A DNA stretch of 64,000 nt from Actinostola sp. cb2023 (taxonomy: Eukaryota > Cnidaria > Anthozoa > Actiniaria > Actinostolidae). Shown here piece by piece: positions 21,604-32,490 of this stretch. The position numbers and the translations under genes are program-made. Location: assembly GCA_033675265.1 (NCBI GenBank), contig JAUJYZ010000412.1, forward strand, positions 310,001 through 374,000. The letters are read 5' to 3'. The notes under the pieces are model-generated. The model had not been told where the DNA came from. It worked only from the letters and a program-made list of their open reading frames with translations, and made no database searches. Positions within the stretch are counted from its first letter, which is position 1. The number at the start of each line of letters is the position of its first letter.

Positions 21604-23652
21604 ATGCAAACGCAATGCTGTTTCCCTCTCTGTACCTTCAAGGGTTACATAAATGAAGCTGGGAAGAAATAATCGTATTTTATTTTCCCAAAGAACGAAA
21701 GTTTGAGGAAGCAATGGATCCACGCTATCAGTTGAGACGAAGGCAAAGATTTCAAGATCATCTCTACAAGTACCAAAGTGTGTTCTCGTCATTTTCAGCC
21801 TTCTGATTTAAAGCAATATTTGACCGGTATCATTACCTTAAAGCCAGGAGCAGTACCTTCGAAGTTTCTCTTGTCTACATTCTCAGGATCTAAAAGAAAA
21901 CCACCAACGCCAAGGGAGTCCCAGTCGGCCAAACATGTGAAAACTGGAGCAAATGGCGGCTGTGAGAATGTCGGCTGTGACAAAATCCCAGAGTCTGAAA
22001 CTGCTGACAGTTCTAATTCGGAAGAAGACACCGAATCCTTAAAAGCAAGAATCCTTCATCTGGAAAGAGAGCTCAAAGCTACTTTGGAAAAGCTACAAGA
22101 TCTTGTAGCAGAAAATAACAACTTAAGAGCCACAGTTTCGATTCTCGAACAACAAAAGAAGATCTGTGACTCACGATTATTTACTGTTGAACACTTTAAG
22201 TCGGATGAGAACATTTGCTACTACACCGGTTTTCCAAACTTTCAGACATTTCAAGCTGTTTTTAAATTTCTGAATCCTGGAGAAAACGGTGAGAACATCA
22301 GGTATTGCTCAAAATCAACTAAAGAGACACGGGCAACAGGTCACGTAGAGTCAGTATTTTGGGTAATATTTGTATTTTCCGTATCGGTTATAAGCTCTCC
22401 GAAGTTCTGTTATTGTCTGTATTTGTTTCTGATGACCTTTAGTAATCCGAACCCCGACATCTGGATTTATTTATGACGTCAGCGAAAGCTCCCGACTACT
22501 TAAGAAGGGAGAAGGGTATGCAACAGACCCTTATGTAAACAAAAGTCTTCGTCCTGAGTTTGTGCAAGAAAAGTCACGTGGGGTGGACAAGTGATGACAG
22601 ATACACTGGGAGAATCGCAGTGTTAACAGATTTGAATCACAACAAACTCTTGAAATATAAACGGTCAGTAGCAGTGAAATCAGAATTGTATTTAATCTAA
22701 AAGAAATGCTAGAGCTTTATATTTTAGAAGTAAGGGAATACCCAATAACATTGTAATCGAGACATGAGGTAAGTAAAACACGGCGGATTCAAATAGAAAG
22801 CTACTGATAACGGATGGCATTTATTCCGAATCCTCATCAACTGAATTTTGAAAGATTTCCAGGTAGGCATACGTTATTTATTCATGATTTATCTCGATTG
22901 TAGATTATTAGGACATATTTTTCTCTCTAAGGATAGGAACAAACTCCTGAACGGAGATTACAAAATCCTGATTAAACAAAAGGTTAATAAGAAAAGAAAA
23001 CAAACTTCGGTAAGTTCCAAAAACGTATCTATCATCACTTGTCCACCCCACGTGATTTTTCTTGCACAAAGTCAAGACGAAGGAAGAGAGAGGGCTAAGC
23101 CAATCAGAAGGTAGGATTCAGGTCTGTTGCATACCCTTCTCCCTTAGCTAGTCGGGAGCTTTCGCTGACGTCATAAATAAAACCAGATGTCGGGGTTCGG
23201 ATTACTAAAGGTCATCAAAAACAAATACAGACAATAACAGAACTTCGGAGAGCTTATAACCGATACGGAAAATACAAATATTACCCAAAATACTGACTCT
23301 ACGTGACCTGTTGTCCGTGAAAGAGAGAAGTGTCCCTGATGACTTTTATTATGATACCAATAGTGAGGACTCTGAAAGTGACACTGACAGTGAACATGAA
23401 GTGGGCAAAGCGAGAAGAATAGGGAGACCCAGAGCACTAAAAACACTGGAGGAGTTTTTTATTGTACTGTGTAGATTGAGGAGAGGTTTTTGTGAGAAAA
23501 ACCTGTCACATCTGTATGGGATTTCTCAGTCAACAGTAAGCAGACTGTTCATTCCATTGATTAATTATATATATTTAAAAGTTGGACAGATAAATATCTG
23601 GCCTTCTAGAAACAAAGTAGATGAATGTATGAAGTTTGTTGTTAAACACTGA
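21604..23652 (+). pseudogene. THAP-domain Harbinger-like transposase pseudogene, split by a MITE
   Basis: From ATG 21604 it reads a THAP zinc finger: CCFPLC, FPKNESLRKQWIHA, CSRHFQPSDL, with stops at GKK* (about 21669) and AIS* (about 21735, CGA to TGA type). A Ser/acidic linker and a coiled coil (LKARILHLERELKATLEKLQ) follow, then FYTGFPN-type words typical of DDE_Tnp_4 proteins (ENICYYTGFPNFQTFQAVFK). After the MITE (22335-23312) it resumes with an acidic stretch and the helix-turn-helix RRGFCEKNLSHLYGISQSTV. The catalytic DDE part is missing after 23652. Dead. Confidence 0.8.
22335..23312. mobile_element. MITE of about 980 bp with long TIRs
   Basis: AACAGGTCACGTAGAGTCAG at the left is mirrored by CTGACTCTACGTGACCTGTT at the right; similarity of the arms continues for roughly 160-270 bp. 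It interrupts the THAP transposase gene. No clear target duplication beyond a possible 2 bp. No coding region of its own is convincing. Confidence 0.85.
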
Positions 23653-23953
23653 ACTGTTTAGTTCATACAACTAGTAGTTTCTGGTAAAAAGTGTAGTGCT
23701 GTGAGTTGTGCACTGCCGTACATGTAGCTTTCAATGTGTAGCATACATGTGGCTGTCCCTTGTCAGCAAGGCACATTTGTGGTAAAATAAAATAATAAAA
23801 TGCAGTATAATAATAATTCTATACCCACTAAAATCCTCTCCCCCTCCCATATCTATAATAATCTGGTCATAGACAGACAGCTATATACATTACAAGCACT
23901 ATTAAAAAGCATGCAATACTTTGCAGTATTTATCATATGTTGCACGTACGCTT
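23653..23953. other. no gene seen
   Basis: AT-rich spacer between the truncated transposase and element I; nothing recognisable. Confidence 0.4.
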
Positions 23954-24270
23954 TTAAAGTGTATATCACCTGAAATTTTTTGTTATTTCTATGAAAAGTC
24001 TTAGATAAGTAGAAAATAATTTTAAAAGTTTGGAACGAAAATCACAACATTATCATCGTATTTTTGGCTCGCAAAGTCCGTAAAAGAGCTAGATTTGGGC
24101 TTCCTGTGCAAATAATTTCGAGAAAGGAAGTAAGAATGGGTCGAGCATTCTGTGACGTCATCTCAGGGATGAGCTGATTCAAGCAGTGATTGTTTTGGTT
24201 TCTTTCAGTGTGAAAAGTTGCTGGTCGAGTAAATTTTAAAAACTAGTAGTCTTGTTCTTGTTTTACGAAA

Positions 24271-24871
24271 ATGCCTGATCGTTGTGTAGTTTATAACTGC
24301 GACAATGAAGCCAGTCTACAGAAGAACATATCATTACACAGAATTCCGTATTTCGAAGATCAGCGGCCCGAAGCTAAAGCGAGGAGAAAGACATGGATTG
24401 ATTTTGTTCTGCGGTATCGCGATAAATGGCAAGTCACAAAAAACTCGGTGATCTGCTCCGAGCACTTTCGGCCTGAGGATTACTGCAATATGTTTTCTAA
24501 ATTGGAAGGGCAAACAGCAGCTATTCGTCCTCGGCTCAAGCGTGATAGCGTGGGTATTAGTGTAGTACCATCAATCCACAAGCCAAAAGAGGTCACGACA
24601 ATGTCTGCACGATCACGTCGTATGGTAAGCAAAGTTGTGATCGAGTTAATCTGTAGTTTCATCATGGATAGTTATTGCTCTTTTTTACCCCTAGGTGCTG
24701 AAAGAGACCATTTCTGCCATAAAAACTGACGAACTTGGCCCGAGTAATTCTAAAGCGGGAGATCAAGCTGTTGGGCCGAGTGATGATCAAACCATCGAGA
24801 TTGATGTGGGGGATCGAAGTCTTAGGAGTTTTGAAATATATATTTATATATATTTTATTTTTGAAATATAA
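24271..24871 (+). CDS. THAP-domain protein
   Basis: Two exons, 24271-24624 and 24695-24871, joined in phase 0 with GT/AG borders, with no lesion. Residues 1-90 form a THAP zinc finger, a C2CH DNA-binding module: MPDRCVVYNC, the conserved Trp in KTWIDFV, the CSEHFRPEDY box and the AAIRP motif. The remaining about 85 residues are basic, then acidic, and end in a low-complexity tail (YIYIYFIFEI), so the true 3' end may differ. It lacks a transposase part. In the TTAA-flanked element it could bind the TIRs; that is inference. Confidence 0.75.
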
Positions 24872-24939
24872 ATTTTACAATTCAATGTGGCAAAACAAGA
24901 AAATAAAATGACAATTTTTAAATAATTATATGGTTAGAC

Positions 24940-25693
24940 TTAATACACGTCTTCAGATCCACTTTGACTGTACTTCTTTCCGTCCAATCGTCTAAATTTA
25001 TCAGCTGCAAGCCTCAAAGTCCATTCATTGAGACATACAGCATCGAAACCTGGGTGTTGTGTAATGCATGGCGGTATAGTCTCGACCATCTTGTGGACAC
25101 GTTCGTTGTTAAGAGCCTCGACACACTGCTCGATTTCTTGACAACAACAACACTCTTTGGCGCTCTGAAGATATGTGATCTCGCACTTTCCACATTGGCA
25201 CCTGAAATAAAATAGAGGAGATATAAAGGACTACATAGAGGTTAGCACACGTACTTGTTGAGCAGATTTCATATGCTTGTGGTACTTTCGTGACTACAAA
25301 TGTAGGCCTGTGTATCACTGAAGTAAAAAGTCACGGCATGGCACGTCCGTGCCGTGACTTCTTTATACAGCGAATGTAAAACGATTCAACAGTTAATAGG
25401 CTCCTTACCACGAACTAACAGCTTCATCTCCATCGAGACGTCTTTGAAGTTCATGAACTCGTTCTTCTTCCTGTTCTTTTTCGTCATAAAATTCGGAAAG
25501 CCAGTCTTCGTCAGCGAGAGGTTCATCTGAATATGGCTGGTATGAATGGTAGGCACCTACCATGTAGGTGTTCGAGATCTTCAGCCACAAGGGAATTTAT
25601 ATCCTCGCTCTCCAGTGCGTAATTTTGTTGGAAATTGACTTCAGAGTCAACTTCGCTTTGTTCTGAGAGAGAAATATCGCTATCGCTCGACAT
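24940..25693 (-). pseudogene. P2X7-receptor C-terminal-domain-like protein (zinc-binding), one frameshift
   Basis: Minus-strand exons 25693-25409 and 25201-24940 with GT/AG borders. The N-terminus is acidic (SSDSDISLSEQSEVDSEVNF), then YQPYSDEPLADEDW and an EEERVHELQRRLDG coil. Exon 2 carries CQCGKC, CCCCQEIEQC and CITQHPGFDAVCLNEW, the Cys pattern of the P2X7 receptor intracellular zinc-binding domain, a family widespread as a stand-alone gene in invertebrate repeats. A 1-base frameshift near 25565 divides exon 1. No membrane segment is present, so it is not a channel. Confidence 0.75.
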
Positions 25694-25976
25694 ATTAAGG
25701 GAAAACTAAACCAACTGAAACCAACTACAAGTAGACTCTCGTGAACTCTCGTGTGTTTCTTTGTTGACCAAGAGAAGTGATCCCTGCGATGACGTCACGA
25801 GCCACTCGTACCAGTCCTCTTTGTAAGCTCGGAAATTTGGCTCTTTTACGAACTTTGCGAGCCAAAAATACGATGATAATGTTGTGATTTTCGTTCCAAA
25901 CATTTAAAAATAATATTCTACTTATCTAAGACTTTTCATAGAAATAACAAAAAATTTCAGGTGATATACACTTTAA

Positions 25977-26411
25977 TAGTTTGTACTCTACTGATATGCA
26001 GTAATTAATACAAATATTGATTCAATGAAATAGAGAATTGTGTTTGGTATATATTATATACAATGGTACTGGCCAGATATCAGGAAAGATGTCGATTGGT
26101 TTGACGAAGACCAACAAACTCGATCAGGTAGATAGGTCAGCGACAGCGTCTCTGTATCTGGGATACTGTGTCTTTCAAAAGCATCTGAAAGAAGGCTGTA
26201 GAAGTACTTCATTGTGGAACTGGACGCGACTGAGCACACAACAGCGCTGACAACTCATAAAAGAACATTGTCTTCCCCTTGAAATGTCACTAAATTGTTC
26301 ATGACCTTGACGAATGCTTCCAACAATGAATAAAGTTGCATTTGACATAATAGATTTGTAGAAAACGAACACTTTCCTGGCTTGAATCAGCGAAAAATAA
26401 ACGATACTCCA
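25977..26411. other. no identified gene; 5' flank of the LINE insertion
   Basis: This stretch, continued at 45525, is the site into which the LINE inserted. It reads short open stretches such as WYWPDIRKDVDWFDEDQQTR (plus, about 26060-26120) that I do not recognise. It may be an old gene fragment. Confidence 0.35.
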
Positions 26412-26574
26412 ACGAGTATTGAACGGAAGATTCAGACGCGAACGCGAGAAGAGAAGCATGGCCGGTGCACTCTAAGCTCTCCCGCTGTACTCCATGGTTT
26501 AGCCCTAGATAACATTAAGAAACCTCCTGAAAATTATACCTAGATAATAGTTAAACGTCTAAGTAATCATATAA

Positions 26575-27303
26575 ATGAGTAAAAGAAGGCAAAGAGAAAT
26601 TATATCGTCGAACTCAAGTGAAGAGTCATCACCACAACATAAAAGTATCAAGATGGCGGAAGGTGACTCCGACCTAGAAACCATAGAATACGAAGAAATA
26701 CCAACCCTAAGCATGATTTATAAAATTCTACTAGGAGTGCGAGGTAATACCAAGAAGATTATTGAAGATAATAAAGAAATGAGACAAGAAATCGACGATG
26801 TAAAGAAGGCTTTGGATTTTCAGTTTAAAACCGTTGATGAACTCACTCAAGCAAACACTAAAGTGAATTCAGTAGTGAAAGAGCAAGAGTCACTCATAAA
26901 AGAAAATAAAAACGAAATAGCAGAATTGAGATGCAAGCTAGAAGAGTTGGATAATCATCAAGACGATATGGAACAGTATCAACGAAAGCATATCCTTGAA
27001 ATTCATGGTATTCCTGAGAAACGAGACGAAAACTTGGAAATTATTGTAAAGAACTTAGGTCAGGCCCTCGACGTCGAAATAAACTACAGCGATATAGACA
27101 TCGTTCACAGACTCCCATCAAAGTCAGCAATTCGACCGATAATAGTTTCTCATCGTACAACGAAAAGCACGAACTGTACGCAGCAAGAAGGAAACTAAGA
27201 TCCTTAATAGATACAGAAGATCGATTTAACGGTGCAAAAACAATTTACATCAATGAAAACCTAACAAGACAAAGAAAGAAACTGTTCGCAGAGGTCAGGA
27301 AAA
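26575..27303 (+). pseudogene. LINE ORF1 protein (RNA-binding)
   Basis: From ATG 26575: a Ser/acidic N-terminus, a long coiled coil (about residues 55-145), then an RRM-like segment (KHILEIHGIPEKRDENLEII ... DIVHRLPS) and, after a frameshift near 27160, a C-terminal piece with YINENLTRQRKKLFAEVRKR. In L1-type elements ORF1p coats the element RNA as a trimer. It runs directly into endonuclease sequence, so its end is lost in a deletion. Confidence 0.8.
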
Positions 27304-30300
27304 GAGTTGCTATTTTTTTCAACCCTAAATCCGATATTGTTGTAAAAAAATCGTTAATGATAAAAACGGAAGATATATGATTTTCCACGTAACGATTGAT
27401 GAAGTTCATTTCACGCTGTGCAATGTTTATCTACCTAACGAAGCAAAAAATCAATGTATTTTTCTTGAAGAGTTAATGAAGAAAATGAATGAATTCCCAG
27501 AAGAACACATTCTTATCGGAGGTGATTTCAATTGCCCTTTGACTAATAAGGACAAAAAAGGTGGTTCTGACAATCAAACAAAACAAGCTGTTGTTGAATC
27601 TATAAACAAACTAATGACCAAATTCGATCTTAAGGATATCTGGAGAATAAAACATCCTGATCTTTAACGTTTTTCATGGAGAGACAAAGCTGTTAAGTTC
27701 CAGTCCCGTCTAGATTACTTTCTATTATCTAAACACCTTATCAAAGATACAGAAAATTGTCAAATACTCTACTTTCCCCACTCCGATCATTCCGCAGTCT
27801 CCATTTCTCTCAAAACAAAAGAACTAAAACAAGACAGAGGACCAGGTTTTTGGAAGTTCAACAGTTCTCTGCTAAAAGACAACATTTTCACAAAAGCGAT
27901 TCGTAAACATATCCAATTTATTACACAAAAGTATAACTCACTAACTAATAATTGTTTGAAATGGGATATGATTAAAATGGCGATTGGGATCATTACAAGA
28001 TCGTACTGCAAAAAGAAATTCCGCCAAAAACGAGACGAAGAAACAGAGCTCCTAGCGACATTAACCAAATTGGAACAAGAAATTGACAAAACAGAAATGA
28101 GACAATTAGAACGAGACTAATAAAACAGTCCGAATCCATCAAAGGTAATCTTGACCAAATACTCAACGAAAAGGTCAAAGGAACAATACTGCGAAGTAAA
28201 GTGAGATGGTACGAGGATGGTGAGAGAAATTCCAAATACTTCTATAATCTTGAAAAAAGAAATTTTAACAAAAAACATATAACAAAACTAGTAGTAGGAA
28301 ACAAAGTCATAGAGGAACCCAGTGAAATACTAAAGGAAGAAGAAAAGTTCTACCAAAATCTATATAAATCAGAGACCAAAATCAATGAACAACGAGAAGT
28401 TTTTCTGAAAAACATTAACTCGACCAATAAACTAACACCAGAACAAAAAAATGCATGTGAAGGTGTATTAACGGCAAAAGAGTGCCATTCAGCGCTGAAA
28501 CAGTTTACAAACAATAAGTCGCCAGGAACTGATGGTTTGACTACAGAATTTTATATATTTTTCTGGGACGAGCTAAAGGATACCCTGGTTCACTGCTTCA
28601 ACACAGCTTATCAATCAGGAAAACTGAGAAAAATTGGCGCCCAATTACATTATTAAATGTCGATTACAAAATAGCGACAAAAGCTATCGCAAAACGAATG
28701 GAAAACGTTCTCCAAAATATAATAAACCCAAATCAAACAGGATATGTTAAAGGAAGATACATAGGAGAAAACATTCGTCTCATTACAGATATAATGGAAT
28801 ATACAACAAAAAATGAACAAGCCGGAATTGCTATGTTCCTAGATTTTAGGAAAGCCTTTGATACTATAGAATGGTCCTTTATTGAAAAAGCATTGGTACT
28901 GTTCGATTTCGGGCCAGATCTGATCCGGTGGGTCAAAACCTTTTACACAGATATTTCTAGCTGCACTATAAACAACGATTTTGCTTCAAATGTTTTTACT
29001 CTAGAACGTGGCGTTAGGCAAGGTTGCCCTTTATCAGGATTACGTTTTGTTATAGGAATAGAAGCTCTGTCAATAGCAGTAAACAACGATCAAAGAATTA
29101 AAGGTATAAAGTTATATGATAACGAAGTGAAGTTGTCACAGTATGCTGATGACACAACCTGTTTCCTATATGATGAGACTTCTGCAAAACATTTACTTGA
29201 AGTAATAGATTCTTTTGGAAAGGCATCAGGCCTTAAACTAAACAAAAACAAAACCGAAGCACTATGGTTAGGTACCAAGCGATTCAGTAAAGATAAACCG
29301 CTTGAGTGTAAATGGCCAACAGAACCGGTGCTTGCTTTAGGGGTATTCTTTACTTATAACATGAAATTAGCAATGAAATTATTATTTTTTGACAAATTAG
29401 ACAATTTTAAAAGCTGTCTTTCTACATGGGAAAAGCGTAAATTAACACTGTACGGCCGAATAAAAATAGTAAAAACCCTAGGTCTTTCTAAGTTAGTATA
29501 CACTACGTCAGTAGTACCAATCCCAAATGGCTTTGCAGAACAAGTTGACAAGTATACCTTGAACTTTATTTGGCAAAATAAACCAGCAAAAAATTAAAAA
29601 AAGCACTTAAGATATACAAAAGCACTTAAGTGGGTGTCTCCGTAAAACACGCCCATCATTTTTTCGATCAAAATGAATTTCTCTTATACTCCTGTATTTT
29701 GAAGGCCTGACATAAGGAATCACTAATATCGATTTGGTTTCTTTGAAAATAATTGAAATATTTTTTTAGAATTTTTTTAAGTAGTTGCGCTGCTCATGGC
29801 AATTTCGAAGTCCAGCAGACTGTAAAATGTCAAGATTTTGCAACTGCCGCATAAAGTTAATTCGAGATTAAATGCAATACTTTTTGCATGGGTGTGTAGC
29901 TATATCCTTCTAGTTTCTTCGGCAATTTGGTTTTAAGAATTTGTATCTCACATTGTAATGGAATCAGGAAGAATATGGACCCTCATGCACGCGTTGTATT
30001 CATAATCCCAAACCACCCCAACTTTGAGGGCTTTTTTCAAAATCGTGGCACCTGATTCAAACTCGTTCACTATATGTGGATAAAGTACTAATGTTTATCA
30101 ATACAAAACGCCAATAAAATCTTTCTGCATAGCATTTTTGAAAAAATCGTAAGCGTTCAAACTTGGGGAAAATGCCCAAATCGAACTTCTGTCAGATTTC
30201 GATCGGTTCGAACTAACAACAAAACAAAATACCTGAATAGGCTTAGCCAGAGCTTGGTAGTCATAGTAAGTCCTTCTGAATCGTCTATAACGTGTAGAAT

Positions 30301-31476
30301 AATTGCTTGACCTCCAAGGTTAGGGAATCAAGTGGCCATTGTACGTATAAATGCCGTATATTCAACGATCAGTCCAGATCGTAACAGTGTTTTCATGGCT
30401 TCTGATGTTCTTGTAAATTCCATTGTGTGAGAATCTTCAGTGAAAATAGACGTCTACAGAGATCCAGTTATACATTTATCAAAGATCAATCGAGAATGGA
30501 GCTAAAGAATTGAAAATAATCGAGTAAACAACTTAGTTTCAATTCTTAGCCGGGTTCCGTGTTTACATTGAGATCATTCGTTCCCAGTCCCCCACTCCTT
30601 TTGTACCAGTGGGAGTGGTAGAGGGTATAACAAGTCTGGGTATCGTTTTCGTTTTAAATTTAAACTCTAATGAAGTATATGTTGTCGTGTGTATGAATAT
30701 ATATCTAATTGTTCTATATTTGTGCACTCGTTAGATAGTTTGGTGGGCTATCTGTGGTTGAAATACACAGGGAGCCCATGCAATCAGTCATTGGTATGCC
30801 GTCAGTATTGAAAAATGGAGTATAAATGTTCTTTTACTGAGTGCAAACCTAATTCTGGCTGTGGAGAATTCCGTGATACGCTAAACCGTTCTCTGATGTT
30901 GTTAGACTGTAAGGATGATATCACATGCCACTTACAAAGTTGTCATCTATCTAAACTTGTTGGTAAAATTGAAGAACATGAACTGATTTTGGCACGAGCC
31001 GGGCTGTTTTATATCCCCACTGAAGAGCAAGGAAAAATGTGGATCTGCCCAAAACACAGATATCATTTGGGCCGAAATTGGCGTCCTTTAAAAACATGCC
31101 AATTTCCAAAGCATTCCGGAGCAAAGAAGCAACTCAAGAACAAAGACATAGTGAATTTGGAAATGGCCAAAAAGATCCAAACGCAATTCGGAATAACTGT
31201 TCCAGTTGGATCAGGTAAAAAACTTAACCTAGTATAACTTAACACATAAAGTTTTATTGTTGTAATACGTAGAATGGAATATGTTTTAGTACCGGTGAAT
31301 ATTCACATGACTAATAAAGTCACAGTCACTAATAAAGCAGCGGTTTACTTTGATGTAATTGAACTGGAGTAATTGTCCATGAATTTGCGCTAATATTTAC
31401 ACTTGATGTAAATTTATGTATTTGCCTAGCAATTTGCACTTCGTGTTGTAAGAAGCATAAAAAAATGGATGAGCAA

Positions 31477-31514
<38 letters not shown>

Positions 31515-31689
31515 GATAACCCACATTAGAGACGTCGAGGAATCAAGGTTTGCAGAAGTGGCTGAACATTTTCCATGCCGATCCTAAAATATCTGACTTT
31601 CTGTTGTGCCCGCCTTTTGAATGGGTTGTCCATTTCGTCCAAGAAGTGATCCCTCCCCTGGGTCTCCGATCCTCGTGATAGCGAACTGT

Positions 31690-32490
31690 CCGTAATGCCG
31701 GGTGTCCTACTCTACCCTAGCCTACCCTAGCCTAGCCTACCCCACCCTACCCTAGTACCCTACCCTACCCTACCCTACCCTACCCTACCCTACCCTACCC
31801 TACCCTACCACGCCCTACCCTACCCTACCCTACCCTACCCTACCCTAGATCTGCCCCTAAAGTCGATTTTTAAAACTGAAAGTTTCATTTGTTTTCCCTT
31901 TGCATTTGTTTCCCCTCGTAATAGCGAACTGTCCGTAATGCCGGGGTGTCCTACTCTACCCTAGCCTACCCTACCCTACCCTAGCTAGCCTACCCTACCC
32001 CACCCTACCCTAGTACCCTACCCTACCCTACCCTACCCTACCCTACCCTACCCTACCCTACCTACCCTACCCTTGCTTACCTTACCCTACCCTACCCTTG
32101 CTTACCCTACCCTACCCTACCCTATCCTACCCTTGCTTACCCTACCCTACCACGCCCTACCCTACCCTAGCCTACCCTACCCTAGTACCCTACCCTAGTA
32201 CCCTACCCTACCCTTGCTTACCCTACCGTACCCTACCCTACCCTATCCTACCCTACCCTTGCTTACCCTACCCTACCCTACCACGCCCTACCCTACCCTA
32301 GCCTACCCCACCCCACCCTAGTACCCTACCTATACCCTAGTACCCTACCCTACCCTTGCTTACCCTACCGTACCCTATACCCTACCCTACCCTACCCTAT
32401 CCTACCCTACCCTACCCTACCCTACCCTTGCTTACCCTACCCTACCCTACCCTACCCTACCACGCCCTACCCTACCCTAGATCTCCCCCT
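31690..32490 (+). repeat. CCCTA pentamer array in a two-copy tandem duplication
   Basis: Arrays of CCCTA with variants (CCTAG, CTTGCTTAC) fill 31702-31845 and 31960-32478. Both are preceded by TAGCGAACTGTCCGTAATGC (31680, 31922) and followed by CTAGATCT..CCCTAAAGTCGATTT and TTTCCCTTTGCATTTGTTTC. So a unit of flank, array and flank is duplicated in tandem, with the second array longer. It lies in an intron of the G transposase gene. The repeat is a pentamer, not the TTAGGG telomere hexamer. Confidence 0.85.

Larger units (their letters stand above)
23958..25972. mobile_element. element I: TTAA-flanked TIR element with THAP and P2X7-C-like genes
   Basis: The ends AGTGTATATCACCTGAAATT and its reverse complement lie inside TTAA at 23954-23957 and 25973-25976. 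The TIRs run about 150 bp (to GCTCGCAAAG.. near 24075 and 25850). Two convergent genes fill the interior: THAP (plus, 24271-24871) and a P2X7-C-terminus-like gene (minus, 25693-24940). No transposase catalytic domain is seen. Confidence 0.85.

Noticed and set aside
22848..23114. Basic 88-codon frame inside the MITE at 22335
   Set aside because: Low complexity and partly TIR sequence; no supporting motif.
24940..25693. P2X receptor channel
   Set aside because: There are no transmembrane segments or ectodomain; only the intracellular zinc-binding type of domain is present.
31690..32490. Telomere-like sequence
   Set aside because: The unit is the pentamer CCCTA with many variants, in the interior of a transposon intron and duplicated with its flanks; metazoan telomeres are usually TTAGGG.
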